Shown piece after piece: positions 1 to 6,681 of a stretch of 20,348 bases of DNA (position 1 is the first letter of the stretch; the number at the start of each line of letters is the position of its first letter). Source of the DNA: Treponema sp. GTDB taxonomy: Bacteria > Spirochaetota > Spirochaetia > Treponematales > Breznakiellaceae. The notes under the pieces are model-generated. The model searched no databases, was not told the origin of the DNA, and saw only the letters and a program-made list of their open reading frames with translations. The translations under genes were made by a program, and so were the position numbers. The stretch covers positions 1 to 20,348 of the forward strand of contig JAIRSD010000120.1 of assembly GCA_031255615.1 (NCBI GenBank). Direction: 5' to 3'.

Positions 1-67
1 CCTTAAACGTATGCCCCGCGTCTTTATATTCAATTACACGCTTTCTAAATACTTTATCGTATGCCAT
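1..67 (-). CDS. IS630-like transposase, N-terminal fragment (continues off the left edge)
   Basis: Reading the minus strand from an ATG at 67-65, the 22 codons in the window are all open and begin MAYDKVFRKRVIEY, followed by a KDAGHTFK stretch. This opening (short Tyr/Asp lead, basic helix, then EYxxxGHT) is typical of the first helix of the helix-turn-helix domain of IS630-family transposases. The catalytic DDE domain lies outside the window, so whether the gene is intact cannot be judged. A good promoter sits directly upstream, with the -10 box ending 7 bases before the ATG. The surrounding DNA is more AT-rich than the rest of the window, which fits an imported element. The IS end should lie within roughly the next 100 bases, but its terminal repeat cannot be identified without the other end. 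Family assignment is by recall of the motif, from 22 residues only. Confidence 0.6.
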   Translation of the reverse strand, partial: MAYDKVFRKRVIEYKDAGHTFK

Positions 68-74
68 ACCTCTT

Positions 75-102
75 AGTATAGCATATATTTCGGCATTGTA
101 AA
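75..102 (-). promoter_or_regulatory. Promoter of the transposase fragment
   Basis: On the minus strand there is a -35 TTTACA (102-97), a 16-base spacer and a -10 TATACT (80-75). The transposase ATG starts at 67, about where transcription would begin, so the message would have almost no leader. An AAGAGG lies in the 7-base gap but would be largely lost from the transcript. Confidence 0.5.
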
Positions 103-317
103 GCAGAACGACTATAAACGCATATGGGGCTCATACCCCGCCCCTTTGGGCATCTGGAGAATTGGCAACCCCTGCAAAAAAATGATGGTAGACCCCACAG
201 TTGCATAATTTCCTTGCAGAACGGAGTTCGTAAACAATGCAGCCCCTGCAAGACAGCCCGCCGCTTGCGGCGGGGACAGAAAGTGCTTTTTCATTCCTTC
301 GTGTTTCTTTTAGGCTG
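103..317. other. Intergenic stretch with a small hairpin and a truncated family 1 piece
   Basis: No convincing gene is seen. It contains a perfect 8-bp hairpin (257-264 with 267-274, CCCGCCGC and GCGGCGGG, loop TT). Positions about 277-311 match the middle of a family 1 unit (AAAGTGCTTTTTCATTCCTTCGTG) in shortened form, directly before the solo unit. This suggests two adjacent units here originally. Confidence 0.5.
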
Positions 318-508
318 CTTTGCCTAAAAAATCGGATATGCGGACGGAAGAATTTTACCGCGAAGGCGAGGAAGGCGCACGAAGACCGGGGATTGGAAGC
401 GTATATTCATTCCTTCGTGTTCCCGGCGAGCCGCAGCTCGCCTTTGTGGTTAATACTATTATTCCCGGTCGTTTCGCTTATCCGGTGATTTAGTATAAGC
501 AAGGTACT
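318..508 (+). repeat. Family 1 structured repeat, solo copy
   Basis: This is a diverged copy of the unit arrayed at 19075-20120. It shares the GGCTGCTT-GCCTAAAA head, the GGATATG-GGACGGAAGAA block, the CGAAGGCGAGGAAGGCGCA block, CCTTCGTGTTCC, GCTTATCCGGTGAT and the AGTATAAGCAAGGTAC end. It is of the 'GGATATG' head type (as units C and E). Its internal hairpin is 425-431 with 436-442 (GGCGAGC, loop CGCA, GCTCGCC). The terminal box reads TATAAG rather than TATAAT. It lies beside the IS fragment and upstream of nothing obvious on its own strand. Confidence 0.85.
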
Positions 509-791
509 GGCCCTATATCTCATCCGCCGGGGGCTGATGCGCCCAGGCGAAACTCCGCATGCAGCCCTTTCCCCGACTTCTGTTCCCAGGCCGGGGCGAA
601 TTTACCGGCGCAGCGAACCGCGGTTGAGGCCGCATATTTTTGTAAAGGATAAAAGAATTCCGGTTTTTCAACCGGCATGGGGAAGATTCGCCGGATTGGG
701 AGTTCCGCCCTTGAAGGCCGCCCGGCCCGCGGGCGGGTTATAGCCTCCGCTCCCTGCGGACCGCGCCTTTGCACCATGATGGACCGGCTAA
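509..791. other. Intergenic region downstream of tRNA-Gly; no gene seen
   Basis: No open frame here looks like a protein. There are GC-rich short inverted repeats (for example CCGGTT/AACCGG around 660-675 and GCCCGCGGGC around 725-735) but no hairpin with a T-tract that clearly terminates the minus-strand tRNA transcript. Confidence 0.5.
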
Positions 792-863
792 AGCGGGAAA
801 CGGGAGTCGGACCCGCGACATCGACCTTGGCAAGGTCGCGCTCTACCACTGAGCTATTCCCGC
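792..863 (-). tRNA. tRNA-Gly (GCC anticodon)
   Basis: The minus strand folds as a complete cloverleaf: a 7-bp acceptor stem GCGGGAA/TTCCCGC, a D arm GCTC-AGTGGTA-GAGC, an anticodon stem CGACC/GGTCG with loop TTGCCAA (anticodon GCC), a 5-base variable loop and a T arm GCGGG/CCCGT. The discriminator base is U, as expected for bacterial tRNA-Gly. No 3' CCA is encoded. The T loop reads TCCGACT, so position 55, normally U (pseudouridine), is C. Otherwise the sequence is standard. It is a single-gene transcript with its own promoter upstream. Confidence 0.95.
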
Positions 864-873
864 ACGTTTTTTA

Positions 874-902
874 TTCATATCCGAAAAATATTGTCCTGTC
901 AA
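874..902 (-). promoter_or_regulatory. Promoter of tRNA-Gly
   Basis: A perfect -35 TTGACA (902-897), an exact 17-base spacer and a -10 TATGAA (879-874) read toward the tRNA, whose first base is at 863. The predicted start is around 867. This is the best sigma-70-like promoter in the window. Confidence 0.8.
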
Positions 903-1044
903 GCGGCTCCGGGGGATATTTTGCGATTCGGGGGCATTTCCACCCGTTCCCAGACCCCGTCCGAACCCCCGCCCTTTCCCGTCCTCCCGCCGGACGCGGC
1001 ATCCACCCCCTTCTCCACAGGCCCCACCGGGCGGGCGGAGGGGC

Positions 1045-1746
1045 TCACAGCTCCCCCCGGTTCATGCGCCGGCGGATCAGCTTCCAGCCCGGAAGGTGCC
1101 TGTCCATAAGGCGGTAGAAGTTCCGGTTATGGGAGGGCTCAAGGATGTGGATAAGCTCGTGGAGGATCACGTATTCCAGACATTGGAGGGGCTTTTTCGC
1201 CAGCTCCGTGTTCAGCCGGATGCTTTGCCGGGTGTAGTTGCAGCTTCCCCAGTGGGTCTTCATCTTCCGGTAGAAGATCCGCCGCACGGCAACCCCGACC
1301 CGGGCCGCCAGCGGAGGGACCAGCCGGACGGCCGCCTCCTTCAAAACCCCGCGGTACCAGCGGTCCAGGACCTTCTGCCTCGCCTCAACTCCTCCCCCGG
1401 GAGGGACGAGCAGCAGCATCCGCCCCTCTTTCAGGGTGATCCGCGGCCGCCCCGGCCGCTCCGCCAGCTCCAGCCGGTGGGGAATCCCCCAGACGTGGAA
1501 AATTTCCCCCTCCTCCGGCAGCGCCGCCCCCCTCCCGCGAAACCGCGCCCGGTGCTTTTCAATCCAGGCCGTCCGGGAAACCACAAAATCCTGAATAATC
1601 TGCCGGGGAGTGTTGAGGGGGGCCGAGATATGTATCCGCTCCCCCGCGGCGCCCGGCGTTCCGGGCGGATACAGAGTCATCCGCAGAGTCTTTACCTGTT
1701 TGTATTCGACCTCCACCCGGAGTTGTCCGACGCGCCATAGTTCCAT
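1045..1746 (-). CDS. YgjP/DUF45-family (SprT-like) zinc metallopeptidase
   Basis: The 233-aa product belongs to the YgjP-like metallopeptidase family (DUF45, related to WLM/SprT domains). The C-terminal third carries the family signature in order: a KTHWGSC block, an IRLNTEL strand, then YVILHELIHILEPSHNRNF. The zinc ligands expected are the two His of HELIH plus the His of the PSHN segment, and the Glu of HELIH is the catalytic base. The N-terminal half has the basic, strand-rich composition usual for the family. The end ..LPGWKLIRRRMNRGEL is also typical. The physiological substrate of YgjP proteins is not settled; cytosolic location is likely because there is no signal peptide. The ATG start gives the usual length, but no clear Shine-Dalgarno is visible upstream. 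The gene stands alone, between tRNA-Gly and the repeat block. Confidence 0.88.
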   Translation of the reverse strand: MELWRVGQLRVEVEYKQVKTLRMTLYPPGTPGAAGERIHISAPLNTPRQIIQDFVVSRTAWIEKHRARFRGRGAALPEEGEIFHVWGIPHRLELAERPGRPRITLKEGRMLLLVPPGGGVEARQKVLDRWYRGVLKEAAVRLVPPLAARVGVAVRRIFYRKMKTHWGSCNYTRQSIRLNTELAKKPLQCLEYVILHELIHILEPSHNRNFYRLMDRHLPGWKLIRRRMNRGEL

Positions 1747-1838
1747 AGGGCTGAAACCATGGAAGCCCGCCCCCGGGTCTTTGTCAAGTTCGTCCGCCGG
1801 GTTAGTCAGCGGCCGGTGAATCTATGCCGCGTTTTTTT

Positions 1839-1932
1839 GGGCGCATCCCCGGCGCTTCGCGCCGGGGACCGGGCTATCCGCTCTAACAAAAACCCTGCGG
1901 GTTTTTATTCCGCTCCTATCCCTTGCGCGGGC
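1839..1932 (+). repeat. Family 2 structured mosaic repeat, copy 2a
   Basis: Constant blocks in order: GGGCGCAT (1839-1846), a variable hairpin, CCGGGCTATCCGCTCTAAC, a small hairpin AAAAACCC/GGGTTTTT (1888-1895 with 1899-1906, loop TGC), and CCGCTCCTATCCCTTGCGCG ending about 1930. The variable hairpin here has CCCCGGCG/CGCCGGGG arms. The small hairpin ends in T5 on both strands and could act as a bidirectional terminator. Confidence 0.85.
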
Positions 1933-2245
1933 GAGGCCAACCGAAATGTTGCGCGTTTTGGCTCGGCGTCCCTGCCCTTTCCCGTCTTCGAAGCCGCCGC
2001 GTTTATGGCCTGCCGGTTCCCGTAGCGGAAAGGGCCGGCATCCCTGCCGGCGGCAATTTTGCCGGCGGCATTTCTGCCCTGGCCGAAGTCCGCGGGGCTC
2101 TGCCTTTTGGTTTTTGCGGCGTTTCGCGACGGACCGCGAAACGCAACGGGCGGACAGCCGGCAGGAGGCCGGCTGTTTCCATAGTTGGAATTGGCGCGCT
2201 CCGCGCGCCCATTCCGAAAGGCGAAAAACGGCAGGGATGCCGTTT
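1933..2245. repeat. Hairpin cluster between inverted family 2 copies
   Basis: This is a non-coding run of perfect short hairpins: GCCGGC/GCCGGC at 2034-2039 with 2046-2051 (loop ATCCCT), and again 2046-2051 with 2061-2066; GTTTCGCG/CGCGAAAC at 2121-2128 with 2135-2142; ACAGCCGGC/GCCGGCTGT at 2154-2162 with 2168-2176; and GGAAT-GGCGCGC at 2187-2199 with 2203-2215. Open frames crossing it are artefacts of the palindromes. Confidence 0.75.
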
Positions 2246-2363
2246 TTCGCCCGCGCAAGGGATAGGAAGGGTGCGGAGCAGCCACGCCGCAGGCGGGGCC
2301 GGAGGCGAAGCCGCAGCCCTGGATAGCCCGGTTTTTTGCGGCTCCGCCGCAAAAAATGCGCCC
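2220..2363 (-). repeat. Family 2 structured mosaic repeat, copy 2b (inverted)
   Basis: Read on the minus strand: GGGCGCAT (2363-2356), an 11-bp hairpin TTTTTTGCGGC/GCCGCAAAAAA, CCGGGCTATCC, a divergent GC-rich middle lacking the AAAAACCC hairpin, CCTATCCCTTGCGCGGGCG, then a 13-bp hairpin (2220-2232 with 2239-2251) with loop ATCCCT on the minus strand. It is inverted relative to 2a, so the 1839-2363 block has matching ends. Confidence 0.8.
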
Positions 2364-2445
2364 GTCATACCCGCGATGCGCTCCATTGCATATATCTCCC
2401 AAATATTGCACAGTAACCTGGATGGCGGCTTTATAGAAGATGAAT

Positions 2446-2459
2446 GGAGGCCATGTTTG
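2446..2459 (+). promoter_or_regulatory. Ribosome binding site that fixes the TTG start of nfnA
   Basis: GGAGG at 2446-2450 is followed after 6 bases by TTG at 2457-2459. The intervening ATG (2453) is out of frame and reads only three codons to a stop. Homologues normally begin with the sequence encoded just after this TTG. Confidence 0.8.
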
Positions 2460-3296
2460 AATAAAATCATCGCAAAAAGGCAGCTTTCGGCGGAAGTGTT
2501 CGAGATGGTGGTGGAAGCTCCCCTTATTGCCAGGGCCCGGAAGGCGGGACAGTTTTTGATTGTCCAGATCGACAACGAGTGGGGGGAGCGGATTCCCCTG
2601 ACCATTGCCGATGCGGACAGCGCCGGGGGGACTCTTACCCTGGTGTTTCAGACGGTGGGGGCCAGCACCCACCTGCTTGCCCAGAAGGAACCGGGCCAGT
2701 TTGTGGAAAATATTCTGGGTCCCCTGGGGAACCCTACCCATATCGAAAAATTCGGGACCGTGGTCTGCGTGGGGGGAGGGATCGGCGCGGCGCCCCTTTT
2801 CCCCATTGTGCAGGCGATGAAGGCTGCGGGGAACCGGGTTCTGGCCGTTATCGGCGCCCGCAGCAAGGAATTGATAATTTTCGAGGACCGGATGCGGGAA
2901 TACGCGGATGAACTGGTCGTCGTTACCGATGACGGTTCCTACGGGCGCAAGGCCCTGGTTACCGCGCCCCTAAAAGAGTTCTGCGGCCTTAACCCCAGGC
3001 CGGATATGGCGGTGGCCATCGGCCCCCCGATTATGATGAAATTCTGCACTCAAACCGCCGGGGAATGCGGGGTGCCCATCATGGTGTCCCTGAATACCAT
3101 CATGATCGACGGAACCGGCATGTGCGGCGGCTGCCGGGTGAACGTGGGGGGGCAGACAAAGTTTGTCTGCGTGGACGGCCCGGAATTCGACGGCAGCCTG
3201 GTGGATTTTGAGAATATGATGATCCGTATGCGGACCTTTAAGGAGCGGGAGGACCGGGACCACCACCGCTGCCATCTGGCCCTGGGGCTGGCATAG
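2457..3296 (+). CDS. nfnA: NfnA/SudB-like ferredoxin-NADP reductase subunit alpha
   Basis: The 279-aa product is the FAD/NAD(H)-binding, [2Fe-2S] subunit related to dihydroorotate dehydrogenase electron-transfer subunits. Residues 1-95 form the FAD-binding barrel with the RIPLTI segment (46-50). A nucleotide-binding GGGIGAAP motif is at 106-113. The C-terminal cysteines C223, C226 and C238 are [2Fe-2S] ligands. The family is reported to use an Asp as fourth ligand, and D218 is the candidate here. With nfnB, 57 bases downstream, it would form the NADH-dependent reduced ferredoxin:NADP+ oxidoreductase, which couples NADH and ferredoxin oxidation to NADP+ reduction in the cytosol of anaerobes. 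The start is TTG at 2457. The frame is open upstream to 1923, but that extension lies in repeat DNA and should not be annotated. Non-bifurcating roles (sulfide dehydrogenase, or a glutamate synthase-associated reductase) cannot be excluded. Confidence 0.9.
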   Translation: MNKIIAKRQLSAEVFEMVVEAPLIARARKAGQFLIVQIDNEWGERIPLTIADADSAGGTLTLVFQTVGASTHLLAQKEPGQFVENILGPLGNPTHIEKFGTVVCVGGGIGAAPLFPIVQAMKAAGNRVLAVIGARSKELIIFEDRMREYADELVVVTDDGSYGRKALVTAPLKEFCGLNPRPDMAVAIGPPIMMKFCTQTAGECGVPIMVSLNTIMIDGTGMCGGCRVNVGGQTKFVCVDGPEFDGSLVDFENMMIRMRTFKEREDRDHHRCHLALGLA

Positions 3297-3353
3297 GGGC
3301 GCGTCCCTGCCCCGGAGGCGGCGGCATCACAACGGAAAGAGAGGCGTAGGGTG

Positions 3354-4889
3354 ATGGGTGAACATAGAAACGATCATGATAGAAATATTCGAGTCGATGA
3401 AAATATTCGGGACGACCTGGAACGGAGGGCCCGGGATCTTCTGGCCCCCCTGCTGGAGAGAAAAAGCCGGGGAGAGGCGTTAAGCCCCCGGGATCGGATG
3501 GGGATTCCCCCCCAGGAGATGCCTGTCCAGGAAAGCCGGGTCCGCCGCGGCAACATGGAAGAAGTGGCCCGGGGCTACGGGGAGAACCAGGCCCGGCTGG
3601 AGGCGGAACGCTGCCTCGGCTGCAAAAACGAACCCTGCGTCAAGGGCTGCCCCGTGGGGGTCCCCATCCCCCGCTTTGTTGCGGCGATGCAGCGGGGCGC
3701 TTTTAAGGCCGCCGTGGATATTATCAAGGAGACCAACCTACTCCCCGCGGTCTGCGGCAGGGTCTGCCCCCAGGAAAAGCAGTGCCAGGCGGAATGCACC
3801 CTGGGCAAGAGCCTGAAAAGCGTGGACAAGGCCGTGGCCATCGGCAGGCTGGAACGGTTCGCGGCGGATTGGGAGCGGGAGCAGGGGGTTGCGGGCACCC
3901 CCCCGGTAAAGCCTTCCACGGGAAAGAAGGTGGCCGTCATCGGATCGGGGCCGGCGGGGCTGACGGTAGCCGTCGATACCGCCCGGGAGGGCCACGAGGT
4001 TACCGTATTCGAGGCCTTCCACAAGACCGGGGGGGTCATGGTTTACGGCATCCCCGAATTCCGGCTTCCCAAGCGGATTGTCCAGGCCGACGTGGACGGG
4101 CTTGCCCGCATGGGGGTCCGTTTTGAAACCAACTACCTGGCCGGCCGCACCCGGACCATCGGGGAACTCCTGGAGGAGGATCATTACGACGCGGTCTTTG
4201 CCGGGGTTGGGGCGGGGCTTCCCAAATTCCTCAACATCCCCGGAGAAAACTACGTGGGGGTTCAGAGCGCCAACGAGTACCTTACCCGGGCCAATTTGAT
4301 GAAGGCCTACGACACGGAACGGGCGGCGACTCCCATCTTTAGTTCCCGCATAACGGCGGTGGTCGGCGGGGGGAACGTGGCCATGGACGCCGCCCGCATG
4401 GCCCTGCGGCTGGGCGCGGAGGAGGTCCACGTGATTTACCGCCGCACCAGGGAGGAGATGCCCGCCCGGGCGGAAGAAGTGGAACATGCCATGGAAGAGG
4501 GGATCATTTTTGACTTCCTGCGGAATCCCAATAAAATTCTCGGCAGCGACAAGGGCTTGGTGACCGGTATGGAGCTGCAGCAGTTCCGCCTTGGGGAACC
4601 GGATCAGTCGGGGCGGCGCAGCCCCGTGGCAATCCCCGGTTCGGAGTATAACTTCGATTGCGACATGGTGATCGTAGCCCTGGGGAACGAGTCCAACCCC
4701 CTGCTTACCCGAAGCACCCCCGGTTTGGCCGTTGATAAACGGGGCCGGATTGTTGTCGATGAAAACCAGAAGACCTCCCTGGACAGGGTCTACGCCGGGG
4801 GGGACATTGTGTTAGGGGCCGCTACGGTGATTCTTGCTATGGGGGAAGGCCGCCGGGCCGCCGCCGCGATTAACCGGATTCTTGCATGA
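3354..4889 (+). CDS. nfnB: NfnB / GltA-like NADPH-binding ferredoxin-NADP reductase subunit beta
   Basis: The 511-aa flavoprotein belongs to the GltD/NfnB family. An N-terminal iron-sulfur domain has cysteines C87, C90, C95, C99, C134, C138, C144 and C148, which is the set for two [4Fe-4S] clusters. The FAD-binding GSGPAGL is at 197-203, the NADP-binding VGGGNVAMDAARMA at 337-350 with the basic IYRRTREEMPA after it, and the C-terminal FAD-contacting AGGDIVLGAATVILAMGEG at 481-499. The first ~65 residues are a charged extension before the usual start of the family (RNMEEVxxGY region at about 66). Transcription is evidently shared with nfnA. ATG 3354 is preceded in frame by GTG 3351, so either may start translation; GAGAGGCG lies just upstream. 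It is predicted to work with NfnA in electron bifurcation. A glutamate synthase small subunit is less likely because no large subunit is present and nfnA is adjacent. Confidence 0.92.
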   Translation: MGEHRNDHDRNIRVDENIRDDLERRARDLLAPLLERKSRGEALSPRDRMGIPPQEMPVQESRVRRGNMEEVARGYGENQARLEAERCLGCKNEPCVKGCPVGVPIPRFVAAMQRGAFKAAVDIIKETNLLPAVCGRVCPQEKQCQAECTLGKSLKSVDKAVAIGRLERFAADWEREQGVAGTPPVKPSTGKKVAVIGSGPAGLTVAVDTAREGHEVTVFEAFHKTGGVMVYGIPEFRLPKRIVQADVDGLARMGVRFETNYLAGRTRTIGELLEEDHYDAVFAGVGAGLPKFLNIPGENYVGVQSANEYLTRANLMKAYDTERAATPIFSSRITAVVGGGNVAMDAARMALRLGAEEVHVIYRRTREEMPARAEEVEHAMEEGIIFDFLRNPNKILGSDKGLVTGMELQQFRLGEPDQSGRRSPVAIPGSEYNFDCDMVIVALGNESNPLLTRSTPGLAVDKRGRIVVDENQKTSLDRVYAGGDIVLGAATVILAMGEGRRAAAAINRILA

Positions 4890-4899
4890 TTCTGCGGGT

Positions 4900-5583
4900 A
4901 TGAAAAATCTTTCTCTGCGGTTTTTTGCCGTCTGCGCCATCTTGGTTCTCCAGGAAGGCCTGTCGTATGCCCAAACTCCCGGCGCCGCCCTTACGGCGGT
5001 CCAGAACTACCGGATTGGCCGGGATCTGGAAGCCGACGGCCGCCAGGAGGAGGCGGACCGGTATTACAACGAGGCCGTCCGCCAATGTCTGGATCAGGTT
5101 TCCCGGAATACGGCAAACCGGGATACCTACGCCGCCATTACCTGGAGCCTCCAGCGGCAGAAAAAGTACAGGGACGTTGTCTCCTGGGGGAATCGGGGCT
5201 TGCAGATTTTCGCCGACGATTACCGGATTGTGGAAACCATGGGGGAGGCGTACTTTTACCTGGACGACTATGATCGTTCCCTGGAGTATATGCAGCGTTA
5301 TACCAACGCCGTACCCCAGGGGGAACGGACTTCGGTGGCCTATTTTTTTATCGCGGAGATCTACCGGCTTCGGAACCAGTATTTTCACGCTGATATTGCC
5401 TATACCGCCGCCCTGCGGCTGTCGCCGGAGGTTGTCCTTTGGTGGTACCGCCTCGCTTTGGTGCGGGAATCCGCCGGGGATTACATAAACGCGATCCCGG
5501 CCTATCAGCGGGTCCTCCGTTTGGACCCCAACCATAGAGAAGCCCAGGCGGGGCTGAACCGGGTTCAAGCCCGGGGCCCTTAA
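4900..5583 (+). CDS. Secreted or periplasmic TPR-repeat protein
   Basis: The 227-aa product begins 10 bases after the nfnB stop, so it is probably co-transcribed. It starts with a signal peptide (MKNLSLRFFAVCAILVLQEG, with likely cleavage after SYA at about 24). No lipobox cysteine is present. The rest is helical with tetratricopeptide-like repeats: about 37-50, 76-110, 112-146, 150-180, and a clear final repeat with YINAIPAYQRVLRLDPNHREA at about 197-217. TPR proteins mediate protein contacts, and no partner is evident from the neighbours. An in-frame ATG at 4834 would overlap nfnB and place the signal peptide internally, so the ATG at 4900 is preferred. Function unknown. Confidence 0.8.
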   Translation: MKNLSLRFFAVCAILVLQEGLSYAQTPGAALTAVQNYRIGRDLEADGRQEEADRYYNEAVRQCLDQVSRNTANRDTYAAITWSLQRQKKYRDVVSWGNRGLQIFADDYRIVETMGEAYFYLDDYDRSLEYMQRYTNAVPQGERTSVAYFFIAEIYRLRNQYFHADIAYTAALRLSPEVVLWWYRLALVRESAGDYINAIPAYQRVLRLDPNHREAQAGLNRVQARGP

Positions 5584-5684
5584 AACCAAGGCGCCGGGAG
5601 AACCAGGCCGCCGGTTTTAAGGCGGAAATTTTAAAAAGAAGGGCAGGAAAGGCCGCAAAGGCCGCGAAAAATTTCGGTTTTTCG
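5580..5684. terminator. Two hairpins between the TPR gene and hflK, possible terminator region
   Basis: The arms TTAAAACC (5580-5587) and GGTTTTAA (5613-5620) pair across the TPR stop codon, and CGAAAAA (5665-5671) pairs with TTTTTCG (5678-5684). The second ends in five T residues. Either could end transcription of the nfn operon before hflK. Neither is a textbook terminator. Confidence 0.4.
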
Positions 5685-5712
5685 GCGATCCTGTTATACA
5701 ATCGGAGGTAAC

Positions 5713-6681
5713 ATGGCAAACACGGCAGGTAAATTAGGAAAATGGTTCAGCCCGGCAATGATGCTGCTGGTGCTGGCCGGAATTGCGGCGGCCGTTCTGC
5801 TGGGTACCAGCGTCTACATCGTGGATCAAACCGAGGAAGCGGTGGTAACCCGTTTTGGACGCTACCTTACCACCAAGGGGCCGGGCCTCCAGTTCAAGAT
5901 CCCCTTTGGGATCGATAGGCAGTACACGGTAAACGTTAAAACCGTTCAGACCGAGCAGTTCGGATTCCGGACCCTCACAAGCGGGATTGTTTCGTCCTAC
6001 GCCAATCAGACCAGCGAGTCGACCATGCTCACCGGGGATCTTAACATCATCGATGTGGAATGGATCATCCAGTACCGTATCGTGGACCCTCGGGCCTGGG
6101 TTTTCAACGTGATGGAACAGAGCCGCACCATCAAGGACGTTTCCCGGTCGGCCATCAACATGCTGGTGGGGGACCGGGCCATCATGGACATCATGGGGCC
6201 GGAACGGAGCGCCATCGAGAGCGCCGGGACGGAGTTTATGAACGAAACCTTCCGCAGCTACGGCCTGGGGATCGACGTGATCGCCGTAAAACTCCAGAAC
6301 ATCGATCCCCCCGCGGGGGTCCAGGAGGCCTTTGACGATGTAAACAAGGCGGAGCAGGACATGAACCGCCTTATCAACGAGGGCCAGCAGGTTTACAATG
6401 CGGAGATCCCCAAGGCCCGGGGGGAACGGGAGCGGATCATCCAGGAAGCCCAGGGCTACAAGACCGAGCGGATCAACAAGGCCAACGGGGATGTGGCCCG
6501 GTTCAACGTGGTGTACGACGAGTACCGCCTGGCCCCGGAAGTTACCCGGCAACGGCTTTATTATGAAATGGTGGAAGAAGTTTTCCAAGACGGGGAGGGA
6601 ACGGTGATTCTGGACCGGAATTTCGACAACTTCCTGCCCATCCGCAACCTGGATTCTTCCCGTGCGGCGGAGGGGCGGTGA
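5713..6681 (+). CDS. hflK: HflK, SPFH/Band 7 membrane protein
   Basis: The 322-aa product has a short cytosolic N-terminus, one transmembrane segment (about 14-36) and a Band 7/SPFH domain beginning VYIVDQTEEAVVTRFGRYLTTKGPGLQFKIPF at about 34. It then has a long helical, Glu/Arg-rich region with ERERIIQEAQGYKTERINKANGDVARF at about 236-262, the oligomerisation helices of HflK. HflK and HflC form a large membrane cage that in E. coli surrounds the FtsH protease and modulates its access to substrates. No ftsH is in the window. It is shorter than E. coli HflK because the Gly-rich N-terminal extension is absent. A strong CGGAGGT precedes the ATG. The hflC frame overlaps its stop codon, indicating translational coupling. 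Confidence 0.92.
   Translation: MANTAGKLGKWFSPAMMLLVLAGIAAAVLLGTSVYIVDQTEEAVVTRFGRYLTTKGPGLQFKIPFGIDRQYTVNVKTVQTEQFGFRTLTSGIVSSYANQTSESTMLTGDLNIIDVEWIIQYRIVDPRAWVFNVMEQSRTIKDVSRSAINMLVGDRAIMDIMGPERSAIESAGTEFMNETFRSYGLGIDVIAVKLQNIDPPAGVQEAFDDVNKAEQDMNRLINEGQQVYNAEIPKARGERERIIQEAQGYKTERINKANGDVARFNVVYDEYRLAPEVTRQRLYYEMVEEVFQDGEGTVILDRNFDNFLPIRNLDSSRAAEGR

Noticed and set aside
237..488. Open frames around the solo family 1 unit
   Set aside because: They match the repeat translation seen in the array and have no independent coding evidence.
1096..1740. A 214-aa plus-strand open frame opposite the metallopeptidase gene
   Set aside because: It is Pro/Arg-rich shadow sequence; the opposite strand has the HELIH zinc motif and family blocks.
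1822..2741. Overlapping open frames of 126-278 aa on both strands in the hairpin block
   Set aside because: The block is made of GC-rich palindromes, which keep frames open. Compositions are Arg/Ala/Gly/Pro-rich, and no domain is recognisable.
5672..5702. Possible hflK promoter with TATACA/TACAAT near 5695
   Set aside because: No reasonable -35, and the implied start would fall inside the ribosome binding site.
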